A program made the translations under genes and the position numbers. 64,000 nt of DNA, taken from NCBI RefSeq assembly GCF_900100945.1, contig NZ_FNCG01000012.1, positions 165,917 through 229,916 of the forward strand. Reading direction: 5' to 3'. The notes beneath the pieces were generated by a model. The model was given only the letters and a program-made list of their open reading frames with translations. It did no database searches and was not told where the DNA came from. Below, one piece after another: positions 34,017 to 41,767 of the stretch (position 1 is the first letter of the stretch; each line of letters starts with the position of its first letter). Source of the DNA: Mucilaginibacter gossypii. GTDB taxonomy: Bacteria; Bacteroidota; Bacteroidia; Sphingobacteriales; Sphingobacteriaceae.

Positions 34017-34700
34017 TTATGCTTGTACAGGCGCTTGCAGTCTTTGGCTCACTTTGATGGCGGCCATAACAATATCCCGGGCTACCTCTGCTTTGCTTTT
34101 AAGCGGGTATGCCTGGAACAGGAAATCGCGGTTGATGACCGTGATCTTGTTTGTGTCGTACCCAAATGTTGCGCCTTCGTCCTGTACAGAATTGAGCACC
34201 ACCAAATCGAGATTTTTACTGTATAGTTTTTTGAGCGCGTTTTGCTCCTCATCGTTAGTTTCAAGAGCGAAGCCGATTGATACCTGATCCTTGCGCTTGA
34301 TCTTACCGAACTCAAAGGCGATGTCGACATTTTTAACCATTTGCAGGCTAAACTCCTGGGTCGATTTTTTCATTTTTTGAGCGTATATCTGTGCCGGTTT
34401 ATAATCGGCCACTGCTGCGGCGAAGATTGCTATCCGGGCTACGGGGAAATATTGTTGACAGGCCGCATACATTTCATCAGCCGAATCAACATGGATAACT
34501 CTGAGGCTGCTGTGAGATAAACTGATATTTACCGGCCCCGAAACTAAAATCACCTCAAAGCCCTGATCTAAAAAAGCCCCGGCAATGGCATAACCCATTT
34601 TGCCCGACGAATGGTTGCTAATGAAACGTACCGGATCGATAGCTTCGCGGGTGGGGCCGGCGGTGATTAACACTATGGGTTTGTTGTGTGTGGTTTTCAT
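34017..34700 (-). CDS. Stand-alone phosphopantothenoylcysteine synthetase (CoaB domain)
   Basis: A 227-residue protein corresponding to the CoaB half of CoaBC: VLITAGPTREAIDPVRFISNHSSGKMG, IFAAAVADYKP, the Lys-rich KMKKS and the nucleotide-binding LVVLNSVQDEGATFGYDTNKITVI. It would join 4'-phosphopantothenate with cysteine using a nucleoside triphosphate in coenzyme A synthesis. The N-terminal decarboxylase half (CoaC) is absent, and the protein is about half the usual length. A full coaBC probably lies elsewhere, so this may be a paralogue. Confidence 0.88.
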   Translation of the reverse strand: MKTTHNKPIVLITAGPTREAIDPVRFISNHSSGKMGYAIAGAFLDQGFEVILVSGPVNISLSHSSLRVIHVDSADEMYAACQQYFPVARIAIFAAAVADYKPAQIYAQKMKKSTQEFSLQMVKNVDIAFEFGKIKRKDQVSIGFALETNDEEQNALKKLYSKNLDLVVLNSVQDEGATFGYDTNKITVINRDFLFQAYPLKSKAEVARDIVMAAIKVSQRLQAPVQA

Positions 34701-34739
34701 ATTGTTTGGTGGTGTTTCTTGAAAGCATGGGCTTGCATG

Positions 34740-34847
34740 ATTCCCCTCTTGAGAGGGGCGGAGGGGGGCAGCCTTGAAAAGCGTACTGCATAAACACCCC
34801 CCTTCCGTCGCACCTTGCCTTCGCGCCGCCTCTCAAGAAGGGATTTT
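34740..34847. repeat. Doublet of CCCTCTTGAGAGG-type palindromes
   Basis: The left unit ATTCCCCTCTTGAGAGGGGC then GGAGGGG (34740-34767) and the right unit CGCCGCCTCTCAAGAAGGGA then TTTT (34824-34847) are inverted copies. The bases between hold GGGGGG and CCCCCC tracts that could also pair. It lies between the coaB-like gene and the YHS genes. Confidence 0.7.
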
Positions 34848-34856
34848 GAATTGCTT

Positions 34857-35300
34857 TTACTTTTGCCCCTTTACCTCGGGCCATTTTTCATCGGCCACTT
34901 TAATGAGGTTTGCCTGGTCTTTGGTCCACAGTTCTTTTACCTTATCGTTGTAGTTGAAATAAAGCTTATCGTTCAGTACCGTCCAGGTATCAGTTTGGGT
35001 AGGGGCTTTGTGACCTTGTGAAGTGCCATAAGCGCAGTAACCGCCGTACTGTGGGGCATACTTTTCAGGGTCGGCTTTAAACGCTTCGAGGTTTTCATTG
35101 CTGGAGAAGAGCCAGGTAGCTTCTTTCCATTTGTATTGAAATTTGTCTGAGCCTTTTACCGGTTTCGATTCTTTGAAAAATGCAACCGGATCATAGCCTT
35201 TAATAGCCTTGCCGCCCGGAGCAAATATTTCTGATTGCTGGGCATAGGTTTGAACTGCGGTAACAAATGCGAGTGCCGCGATAATTAATAAACGTTTCAT
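34857..35300 (-). CDS. Secreted YHS-domain protein A
   Basis: A 147-residue exported protein (signal to about YAQQS). It fits the YHS-domain (seleno)protein pattern: IKGYDPVAFFKESKPVKG, WLFSSNENLEAFKADPEKYAPQYGGYCAYGTSQG, KLYFNYNDKVKELWTKD. The Cys in YGGYCAY is the position occupied by selenocysteine in some relatives. A metal- or redox-related role is plausible. A paralogue lies 44 bases upstream on the same strand. Confidence 0.85.
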   Translation of the reverse strand: MKRLLIIAALAFVTAVQTYAQQSEIFAPGGKAIKGYDPVAFFKESKPVKGSDKFQYKWKEATWLFSSNENLEAFKADPEKYAPQYGGYCAYGTSQGHKAPTQTDTWTVLNDKLYFNYNDKVKELWTKDQANLIKVADEKWPEVKGQK

Positions 35301-35344
35301 TTTTTTGATTTTAGATTGATTTATAATTGATTATTAAAAGCTGT

Positions 35345-35815
35345 TTATCGGATGGTTTTAGCCCAGTTGGCATCGGCTTTGGTTTTGAGGTTAGCCTCGT
35401 CCTTATCCCAGGATTTTTTTGTATTATTAAAAAACTTGTTGTAAAACAGGTACAGCTTGTTATTAACGAGTTTGAAGGTCTTGGGATCTATCTCTACTTT
35501 TTCGCCTTTAGCGCCCATGGCATAAGCGCACCAGCCGCCGTATTGTGGTTCGTATTTAGCAGGATCGACTTTAAATAAGTCCCTGTCCTGAGTGGAAGCG
35601 AAGTAATAAATAACGCCATCGTTTGCAAGGGAGATTTCTTTTTTGCCCTCTACGGCTTTTTGCTGAGTGAAGTAAGCTACAGGATCATAGCCTTCGAGCG
35701 CCAAGTCTGTTTTATCTAAATTGAACTGCTTTTTACGAACGTTTGTCTGGCTTTGTGCCGAAGCCATGCTTACAACAAATACAGTAGCTAAGAATAAATT
35801 GAATAATTTTTTCAT
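35345..35815 (-). CDS. Secreted YHS-domain protein B
   Basis: A 156-residue paralogue of the neighbouring gene: signal peptide to MASAQS, LEGYDPVAYFTQQKAVEG, YFASTQDRDLFKVDPAKYEPQYGGWCAYAMGAKG and LYLFYNKFFNNTKKSWDKDEANLKTKADANW. The YGGWCAY Cys is conserved. The two genes form a tandem duplication with clear divergence and are probably cotranscribed. Confidence 0.85.
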   Translation of the reverse strand: MKKLFNLFLATVFVVSMASAQSQTNVRKKQFNLDKTDLALEGYDPVAYFTQQKAVEGKKEISLANDGVIYYFASTQDRDLFKVDPAKYEPQYGGWCAYAMGAKGEKVEIDPKTFKLVNNKLYLFYNKFFNNTKKSWDKDEANLKTKADANWAKTIR

Positions 35816-35983
35816 GATTGTGTTAAACTTGATGTTTGGTTTTTCCTCCTTTGTCGGGGCGGACTATCAAACCTTACAGCGAATCAGAAAAATATTTAAA
35901 CAGGGGAGCGAAGCGATTTATAAAGGAAATGAAATAGGTTTAAATTTTGTTTATCGGTCGTTTTTTGCTGATCTGGGCTGGTG

Positions 35984-37210
35984 TTAATTCTGAAGTTTAT
36001 CTATTTTGCTTTGAATAAGGGTGTTATCAGCAGGCGTTTTTATCAGCGTTAGTGCTTGCTCAAAGTTTAGTTTTGCCCGTTCATTGTCAATGCCGGTGTA
36101 TAGTTCGCCAAGCAGGGTATAGTAAAACTGGTTTCCGGTGAGTTTCAATTTTTCTGCCTCACTAATGGCTTCTTCGGGGCTGTTGGCTCTGGCAAGCGCA
36201 AAGGTGCGGTTGAGTGCCGCTATAGGTGAGTAGGCTATTTGCAGCAGGCGATTATAAAGCTGCAATATGTTTTCCCATTTTTGTTTGGAATCGGTTTTTT
36301 GGGTATGCCAATAGGCTATACTGGCTTCAATGTGATATTTTGATAATTGAGTGCCGGTGGTGGCTAGGTTTAAATAAAAGGCACCTTTGGCTATAAGGTC
36401 ATAGTTCCAGAGGTTGGTGTCCTGATCTTCATATAAAATTAGTCCGCCGTTTTGATCTGTGCGGGCTTCAAACCTCGAGGCATGAAAATACATGAGCGAA
36501 AGCAATGCGTTAACCGGCGGTTTGTTGGTGCCTTCGTTTTCAATAAGCATGTGGCAAAGGCGCATGGCCTCAAAGCAAAGGTCTTTACGCAGAACCTGGT
36601 TATCACTAACAGAATAATAACCCTCGCTAAACAACAGATAAATAGTGGTGAGCACGTTTTCGAGCCGGTTATCAATTTCAGCCGGACCAGGCATTTGGAT
36701 TTCTATTTTTTCATTGCGGATTTTTTCCTTAGCCCTGAACAGGCGTTTGTTAATGGTTTCTTTATTGGTCAGGAATGCTTCGGCTACTTCATCAATTCCG
36801 AAACCGCAAAGTATGCGTAACGAAAGTCCGATCTGTGCCTCGGGAGGGATAGCAGGATGACAGATTGCAAACATCATTTGCAACTGGCTGTCGGTGATGT
36901 TTTGGAGCGAAAGATCGATTTCCGGTTCATAGGTCTCCGCGGTTTGAATTTCCGTGGATATTTTGTTTTCAAAAATGCTATTACGTTGTAAATGATTTTT
37001 CGCCTTGTTTTTGGCTACGCTATAAAGCCAGGCGGTTGGGTTAGGCGGGATGCCTTTATAACTCCAGGCCTGGGCTGCGGTAAGGAAGGTATCGCTGGCG
37101 ATGTCTTCGGCAGTTTCCATCTGATCAAACCCAAAGCGGCGGCACAGCACCGATACTATTTTGCGGTACTCGGTGCGGAATAGATGGGGAATGATTTCGG
37201 GGTTTTGCAT
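35984..37210 (-). CDS. ECF sigma factor of the ECF42 type with C-terminal extension
   Basis: A 408-residue RNA-polymerase sigma factor. Regions 2 (FRTEYRKIVSVLCRRFGFDQMETAEDIASDTFLTAAQAWS) and 4 (ICHPAIPPEAQIGLSLRILCGFGIDEVAEAFLTNKETINKRLFRAKEKIR) occupy the first 185 residues. The rest is a helical, TPR-like domain (LNRTFALARANSPEEAISEAEKL) as in ECF42 proteins, which lack a classical anti-sigma factor. Such sigma factors are commonly paired with DGPF/YciI-like proteins, and one lies upstream here on the same strand. Confidence 0.9.
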   Translation of the reverse strand: MQNPEIIPHLFRTEYRKIVSVLCRRFGFDQMETAEDIASDTFLTAAQAWSYKGIPPNPTAWLYSVAKNKAKNHLQRNSIFENKISTEIQTAETYEPEIDLSLQNITDSQLQMMFAICHPAIPPEAQIGLSLRILCGFGIDEVAEAFLTNKETINKRLFRAKEKIRNEKIEIQMPGPAEIDNRLENVLTTIYLLFSEGYYSVSDNQVLRKDLCFEAMRLCHMLIENEGTNKPPVNALLSLMYFHASRFEARTDQNGGLILYEDQDTNLWNYDLIAKGAFYLNLATTGTQLSKYHIEASIAYWHTQKTDSKQKWENILQLYNRLLQIAYSPIAALNRTFALARANSPEEAISEAEKLKLTGNQFYYTLLGELYTGIDNERAKLNFEQALTLIKTPADNTLIQSKIDKLQN

Positions 37211-37225
37211 GGGGCAAATGGAAAA

Positions 37226-37357
37226 ATGTCATTGCGAGTGATAGCGCGGCAATCTCGTAGCTGTGCTTCGCCGCTTTGCATATCTCGCAGGCATAACTAC
37301 GGGATTGCCACGTTGCGCCGGATACTCTTTTGCCCGAGCTGCTCCCCGCAATGACAT
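37226..37357. repeat. GTCATTGCGAG-type palindromic element
   Basis: The left arm starts ATGTCATTGCGAGTGATAGC then GCGGCAATCTCGTAG. The right arm ends CGCAATGACAT and contains CTACGGGATTGCCACG. Folded, the arms pair with a looped-out stretch in the right arm. It lies between the YciI gene and the sigma-factor gene, so it would be in their shared transcript. Confidence 0.75.
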
Positions 37358-37374
37358 GATTTATAAAATTATTC

Positions 37375-37728
37375 TTAATGCACCCCGTCATTTTTGGCAA
37401 CCTTCCGTACTTCAACGGTATTACCATCGCCCTGCAAAACAGGGCAGCCTTTGGCAAACTCCACAGCTTCTTCAACAGATTCGGCTTTTACAGTGATTAA
37501 GCCGCCGATCGTTTCTTTGATCTCGCCAAAAGGACCGTTGGTAACTACGCCACCGTGACCTACAATTTTGGCATCGGCAAAAGGCAAACCAGTGCCACTC
37601 ACAAATTTGTTTTGAGCAGCTATGCCGCCAATCCAGTCCATAGTTTGTTTCATCCAGATTTGGATCTGTTCGGGAGAAGCCACTTTGGTGCCGTCCTCGT
37701 GCCTGAAAATTAAAACGAATTCGTCCAT
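37375..37728 (-). CDS. YciI/DGPF-family protein
   Basis: A 117-residue cytoplasmic protein with the DGPF-like signature TNGPFGEIKETIGG in place of DGPF, plus MDEFVLIFRHEDG and the C-terminal VEVRKVAKND. YciI-fold proteins are small enzymes or binding proteins. Upstream of an ECF42 sigma factor and transcribed the same way, it fits the conserved sigma-factor/DGPF pairing, and the sigma factor probably controls this gene. Confidence 0.88.
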   Translation of the reverse strand: MDEFVLIFRHEDGTKVASPEQIQIWMKQTMDWIGGIAAQNKFVSGTGLPFADAKIVGHGGVVTNGPFGEIKETIGGLITVKAESVEEAVEFAKGCPVLQGDGNTVEVRKVAKNDGVH

Positions 37729-37883
37729 CTTTTTAAATTTTAAAGGTTAATAAATATATGAATTACACCTCTATATCAAATGGAAATGGCTAAATAGGAC
37801 AGGGCGGGTAATATTTATTTTGAATTTGAGATGTTCAATTTCGGAGTTTTTCTGAACCCGGGTAATTTCAAAAATCAGAAAGT

Positions 37884-38108
37884 TTATGTGATAGATAATC
37901 GCTTTTTAAATTCCAGGAAACAAACAGTTCGCCCTTCGGCAATATCTGTCTGACTTTTAGCAATCCTTTCCAAAACCCACAATGGTAAAATCTCATCTGA
38001 TTTATAGTCAAGCTGCTTGGCATCAGGAGACGATGCCTGGGCTTTATTTTCTTTACCTATTATATTTGTTGTGTCAGCTTTCATCGCTTTATTATTTGAT
38101 TTTAGCAA
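37884..38108 (-). CDS. Small protein, antitoxin-like sequence pattern
   Basis: A 74-residue (or 66-residue, if translated from Met9) hydrophilic protein. The C-terminal half, LPLWVLERIAKSQTDIAEGRTVCFLEFKKRLS, resembles the conserved tail of small antitoxin-like proteins. No toxin gene is next to it. Its start overlaps the end of the following lipoprotein gene by 17 bases if the longer start is used. Low-confidence assignment of function; the frame itself is plausible. Confidence 0.5.
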   Translation of the reverse strand: MLKSNNKAMKADTTNIIGKENKAQASSPDAKQLDYKSDEILPLWVLERIAKSQTDIAEGRTVCFLEFKKRLSIT

Positions 38109-38481
38109 TTATACCATAACATGTTTTCTTGATTGTACAATCGTATTTGAGATCGCCAATTGCTCCTGTTACTCCATCGGTTTCATAGGGACTTACAAGT
38201 ACAGAATCGGAAGGGACAGTATTTTGAGTATAACACGGACCGCCTATGCGGATTGTATCGGTTTTATTAACAATGATTATGGTGTTGGCATGTATATGAA
38301 CATATCCGCAATATCCCTTTGTATGTAATATAACTAGTCCTTTTATGGGTTGGGTTAATTTGAAGTATTGCCACTTTGCTTTACATTTATCAACAGTTTT
38401 TGCCATTTTGTGTATTTTACGCTGTGTTGAGCAGCTAAAACTTAATAGCATAATTGCCAATAAAAAAAGGAAACTTCGCAT
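38092..38481 (-). CDS. Unknown lipoprotein
   Basis: A 129-residue lipoprotein with lipobox SFSC (Cys17). The mature chain begins STQRKIHKMAKTVDKCK and has predicted strands with several Cys (KCKAKW, GYCGYVHIHAN, GPCYTQN, KKTCYGIIAKIK). No family recognised. It precedes the small antitoxin-like gene. Confidence 0.6.
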   Translation of the reverse strand: MRSFLFLLAIMLLSFSCSTQRKIHKMAKTVDKCKAKWQYFKLTQPIKGLVILHTKGYCGYVHIHANTIIIVNKTDTIRIGGPCYTQNTVPSDSVLVSPYETDGVTGAIGDLKYDCTIKKTCYGIIAKIK

Positions 38482-38506
38482 AACTAAATGTAAAATTTAT
38501 AAACCA

Positions 38507-38540
38507 AAAAAGACCATCCGCGTATGCAAATGGTCTTTTT
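38507..38540 (-). terminator. Terminator of the str cluster after rpsJ
   Basis: AAAAAGACCAT pairs with ATGGTCTTTTT across a 12-base loop; read on the minus strand a T run follows. It lies about 40 bases after the rpsJ stop and shows that the transcript ends here. Confidence 0.85.
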
Positions 38541-38579
38541 ATTTTTTGATCCCACACCTTTCAGTGGGCCGGTCGTCTA

Positions 38580-38885
38580 TCAAACTTTGATCTCAACCTC
38601 AACACCGCTTGGCAATTCAAGCTTCATCAGGGCATCTACAGTTTTTGAGTTAGAGCTGTAAATGTCTAATAAGCGCTTGTATGAGCAAAGTTGGAATTGC
38701 TCACGTGCTTTTTTGTTTACGTGTGGTGAACGTAATACGGTGAAGATTTTCTTTTCGGTTGGTAACGGAAGTGGTCCGCTAACTACAGCGCCTGTTGGCT
38801 TTACTGTTTTTACGATTTTCTCGGCAGATTTGTCTACCAGGTTGTAATCGTAAGATTTCAATTTGATCCTAATTCTTTGGCTCAT
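38580..38885 (-). CDS. rpsJ: Ribosomal protein S10
   Basis: The 101-residue small-subunit protein S10, also a NusE transcription factor. RIRIKLKSYDYNLVDKSAEKIV, GPLPLPTEKKIFTVLRSPHVNKKAREQF and the C-terminal LPSGVEVEIKV are conserved. It is the last gene of the str cluster here; the gene that usually follows in Bacteroidota (rplC) is not in the window, where a terminator comes instead. Confidence 0.97.
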   Translation of the reverse strand: MSQRIRIKLKSYDYNLVDKSAEKIVKTVKPTGAVVSGPLPLPTEKKIFTVLRSPHVNKKAREQFQLCSYKRLLDIYSSNSKTVDALMKLELPSGVEVEIKV

Positions 38886-38900
38886 TGTTAATTAATTTTT

Positions 38901-38935
38901 GTGATTTCACCGATTAAAGTGATTTCACTGATTTG
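38901..38935. repeat. GATTTCACCGATT-type repeat
   Basis: GTGATTTCACCGATTAAAGT then GATTTCACTGATT. The same motif occurs at 41181-41195 and near 49318-49333. It is in the leader between fusA and rpsJ. Confidence 0.55.
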
Positions 38936-38991
38936 ATTTGACCAACCATAAGAGCTATTTATTATGGCTGATCGGGTTATTATTATTTGAA

Positions 38992-39056
38992 AATTTGAAG
39001 ATGAGGCAATTTGATAACGTAATTTTCAAATTATCAAATCGCCCAATCTTCAAATT
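38992..39056. repeat. 26-base inverted repeat downstream of fusA
   Basis: The left arm (38992-39017) AATTTGAAGATGAGGCAATT then TGATAA pairs with the right arm (39031-39056) TTATCAAATCGCCCAATCTT then CAAATT, with only a few mismatches and a 13-base loop. It begins 3 bases after the fusA stop and could affect how much transcription continues to rpsJ. Confidence 0.8.
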
Positions 39057-39059
39057 AAA

Positions 39060-41171
39060 TTAGTCGATAGCAACTTGTTTGCGGCCTTTTGATTTGGCAA
39101 CAACTTCGTCCTGTACGTTACGAGGTGCATCAGAGTAGTGGTCAAACTCCATAGTTGAAGTTGCACGGCCTGAAGTGATAGTACGTAATTGAGTTACATA
39201 ACCAAACATTTCAGAAAGTGGTACCATAGCTTTGATTACCTGTGAGCCGTTACGGGTGTCCATACCTTGCAGCTGGCCACGACGACGGTTCATGTCACCG
39301 ATAACGTCACCCATGTTTTCTTCAGGGGTTAGGATTTCGATTTTCATGATTGGCTCAAGCAATACCGGTTTACATTTTGGCAATGCTTCGCGGTAAGCAG
39401 AACGTGCAGCAATCTCGAATGATAACGCGTCCGAATCGACTGCGTGGAATGAACCATCAATCAAACGAACTTTTAAGCTTGTAAGTGGGTAGCCTGCAAG
39501 TACACCATTGTCCATAGCGGCTTTGAAACCTTTTTCTACAGATGGGATAAACTCACGTGGGATTGAACCACCAACAATCTCGTTAACAAACTGCAAGCCT
39601 TCTTTGTTATCGTCGGCTGGAGAGATAACAACCTGAATATCCGCGAATTTACCACGACCACCAGTTTGTTTCTTGTAAGTTTCACGGTGTTGGATAGTGC
39701 CGGTGATAGCTTCTTTGTAAGCTACCTGAGGAGCACCCTGGTTAACTTCCACTTTAAACTCGCGTTTTAAGCGGTCCATCAAAATATCCAGGTGTAACTC
39801 ACCCATACCAGAGATAACTGTTTGACCAGTATCTTGATCTGTTTGTACCCGGAAAGTTGGATCCTCTTCTGCCAGTTTACCTAAAGCGATACCTAATTTA
39901 TCAACGTCGGCCTGAGTTTTAGGCTCAATTGCCAAACCGATAACCGGCTCAGGGAATACCATCGACTCAAGAACCAACTGATGTTTCTCGTCGCAAAGGG
40001 TATCACCTGTTTTGATATCTTTAAAGCCTACTACCGCAGCAATATCACCTGCACCCACGTTAGGGATAGGGTTTTGCTTGTTAGCATGCATCTGGAAGAT
40101 ACGGCTGATACGCTCTTTGCTTTCTGAACGCATGTTGTACACGTATGAACCAGCATCAAGGTTACCAGAGTAAACACGGATGAAGCATAAACGACCTACA
40201 AACGGGTCGGTAGCAATTTTAAATGCTAATGCTGCAAATGGTTCTTTTACATCTGGTTTAACCAAAATTTCGGCACCCGTATCAGGGTTAGTACCAACAA
40301 CACCTTTTGAATCAAGAGGTGAAGGCATTAACTCCATTACATAGTCAAGCATGGTTTGTACACCTTTGTTTTTGAAAGATGAACCGCAAGTCATCGGAAC
40401 GATTTTGCCGGCCAAAGTAGCCTGACGTAAAGCGTCTAATACTTCGCGCTCAGTGATGGTTGTAGGATCTTCAAAGAATTTCTCCATTAAAGAGTCATCA
40501 AACTCAGCAACTGCTTCCAATAATTTCTCTCTCCACTCTGTAGCTTCGTCAAGCATATCGGCAGGGATTGGAACTTCGGTAAAGGTCATACCTTTATCAT
40601 GTTCATTCCAAACAATACCACGGAAGTTGATCAAATCAACCACACCTTTAAACTGGTCTTCAGCACCGATAGGCAACTGCAATGGGATAGCAACGCTGCC
40701 CAACATTTCTTTAACCTGTTTTACCACATTAAGGAAATCGGCACCAGAGCGGTCCATTTTGTTAACGAAACCAATACGCGGAACGTTGTAGTTGTTAGCC
40801 AAACGCCAGTTAGTTTCTGACTGAGGCTCAACACCATCAACCGCGCTGAATAAGAACACCAAACCATCAAGTACACGTAATGAACGGTTTACCTCCACGG
40901 TAAAGTCCACGTGACCCGGGGTATCAATGATGTTCATGTGATAGTTATGGTTACGATATTTCCAGTTTACGGTTGTTGCAGCCGAAGTGATGGTGATACC
41001 ACGTTCCTGCTCCTGGGCCATCCAGTCCATGGTAGCGGCACCTTCGTGTACCTCACCAATTTTGTGGCTTACACCAGCATAGTAAAGGATACGCTCGGTA
41101 GTGGTAGTTTTACCAGCATCAATGTGAGCGGCAATACCAATGTTTCTTGTATATTTTAGATCTCTTGACAT
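39060..41171 (-). CDS. fusA: Elongation factor G
   Basis: The 703-residue translocase GTPase. G1 AHIDAGKTT, G2/G3 region GITITSAATTVNW and DTPGHVDFT, G4 NKMDR, domain IV with the ribosome-contacting loops and the C-terminal DHYSDAPRNVQDEVVAK. It drives tRNA-mRNA movement on the ribosome. It lies in the str cluster between rpsG and rpsJ; the flanking spacers (109 and 174 bases) hold repeats. Confidence 0.97.
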   Translation of the reverse strand: MSRDLKYTRNIGIAAHIDAGKTTTTERILYYAGVSHKIGEVHEGAATMDWMAQEQERGITITSAATTVNWKYRNHNYHMNIIDTPGHVDFTVEVNRSLRVLDGLVFLFSAVDGVEPQSETNWRLANNYNVPRIGFVNKMDRSGADFLNVVKQVKEMLGSVAIPLQLPIGAEDQFKGVVDLINFRGIVWNEHDKGMTFTEVPIPADMLDEATEWREKLLEAVAEFDDSLMEKFFEDPTTITEREVLDALRQATLAGKIVPMTCGSSFKNKGVQTMLDYVMELMPSPLDSKGVVGTNPDTGAEILVKPDVKEPFAALAFKIATDPFVGRLCFIRVYSGNLDAGSYVYNMRSESKERISRIFQMHANKQNPIPNVGAGDIAAVVGFKDIKTGDTLCDEKHQLVLESMVFPEPVIGLAIEPKTQADVDKLGIALGKLAEEDPTFRVQTDQDTGQTVISGMGELHLDILMDRLKREFKVEVNQGAPQVAYKEAITGTIQHRETYKKQTGGRGKFADIQVVISPADDNKEGLQFVNEIVGGSIPREFIPSVEKGFKAAMDNGVLAGYPLTSLKVRLIDGSFHAVDSDALSFEIAARSAYREALPKCKPVLLEPIMKIEILTPEENMGDVIGDMNRRRGQLQGMDTRNGSQVIKAMVPLSEMFGYVTQLRTITSGRATSTMEFDHYSDAPRNVQDEVVAKSKGRKQVAID

Positions 41172-41207
41172 TTTATTTGTTTTGTGATTTCACCTGATCC
41201 GTTAATA

Positions 41208-41272
41208 ATTACACCGATTAAAAAGTGTAAACGTAAATAATCGGTGTAATCTTATTATTAAATCGGTGTAAT
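41208..41272. repeat. ATTACACCGATT inverted repeat between rpsG and fusA
   Basis: ATTACACCGATT at 41208-41219 pairs with AATCGGTGTAAT at 41239-41250, and an identical second copy sits at 41261-41272. The element forms part of the mRNA between rpsG and fusA. Confidence 0.7.
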
Positions 41273-41280
41273 CTAAATTT

Positions 41281-41748
41281 TTAGAACCTGAAGTGTGAGA
41301 ACGCTTTGTTAGCCTCAGCCATTTTGTGCGTATCTTCTTTCTTCTTAACAGCGGCACCTTCGCCTTTTGCAGCAGAGATGATTTCGCCTGCTAATTTCTC
41401 CATCATGGTTTTTTCACCACGACGACGTGCATAGCTGATTAACCATTTCATACCCAAAGCTATTTTACGCTCAGGACGAACCTCTGTAGGTACCTGGAAG
41501 TTAGCACCACCTACACGGCGGCTTTTTACTTCAACAGCAGGCATTACATTGTTTAAAGCTTTTTTCCAGGTTTCTAAGCCGTTTTCGCTTGTTTTTTTCT
41601 CAACAATTTCAACAGCGTTGTAAAAAATAGAGTATGCGGTTGATTTTTTACCATCATACATCATGTTGTTTACAAACCTTGTTACCAAAGTATCATTGAA
41701 CTTTGGATCAGGAAGGATAATTCTCTTTTTTGGTTTTGACTTTCTCAT
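41281..41748 (-). CDS. rpsG: Ribosomal protein S7
   Basis: The 155-residue 30S assembly and head-domain protein. RKSKPKKRIILPDPKFNDTLVTRFVNNMMYDGKKSTAYSIFYNA, EVKSRRVGGANFQVP, RKIALGMKWLISYARRR and KMAEANKAFSHFRF match the family. It is 19 bases after rpsL in the cluster. Confidence 0.97.
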   Translation of the reverse strand: MRKSKPKKRIILPDPKFNDTLVTRFVNNMMYDGKKSTAYSIFYNAVEIVEKKTSENGLETWKKALNNVMPAVEVKSRRVGGANFQVPTEVRPERKIALGMKWLISYARRRGEKTMMEKLAGEIISAAKGEGAAVKKKEDTHKMAEANKAFSHFRF

Positions 41749-41767
41749 TGCTTTCTATCCTCCTTAA

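Noticed and set aside
37884..38481. Toxin-antitoxin pair
   Set aside because: Only the antitoxin-like tail pattern is seen; the neighbour is a lipoprotein, not a toxin.
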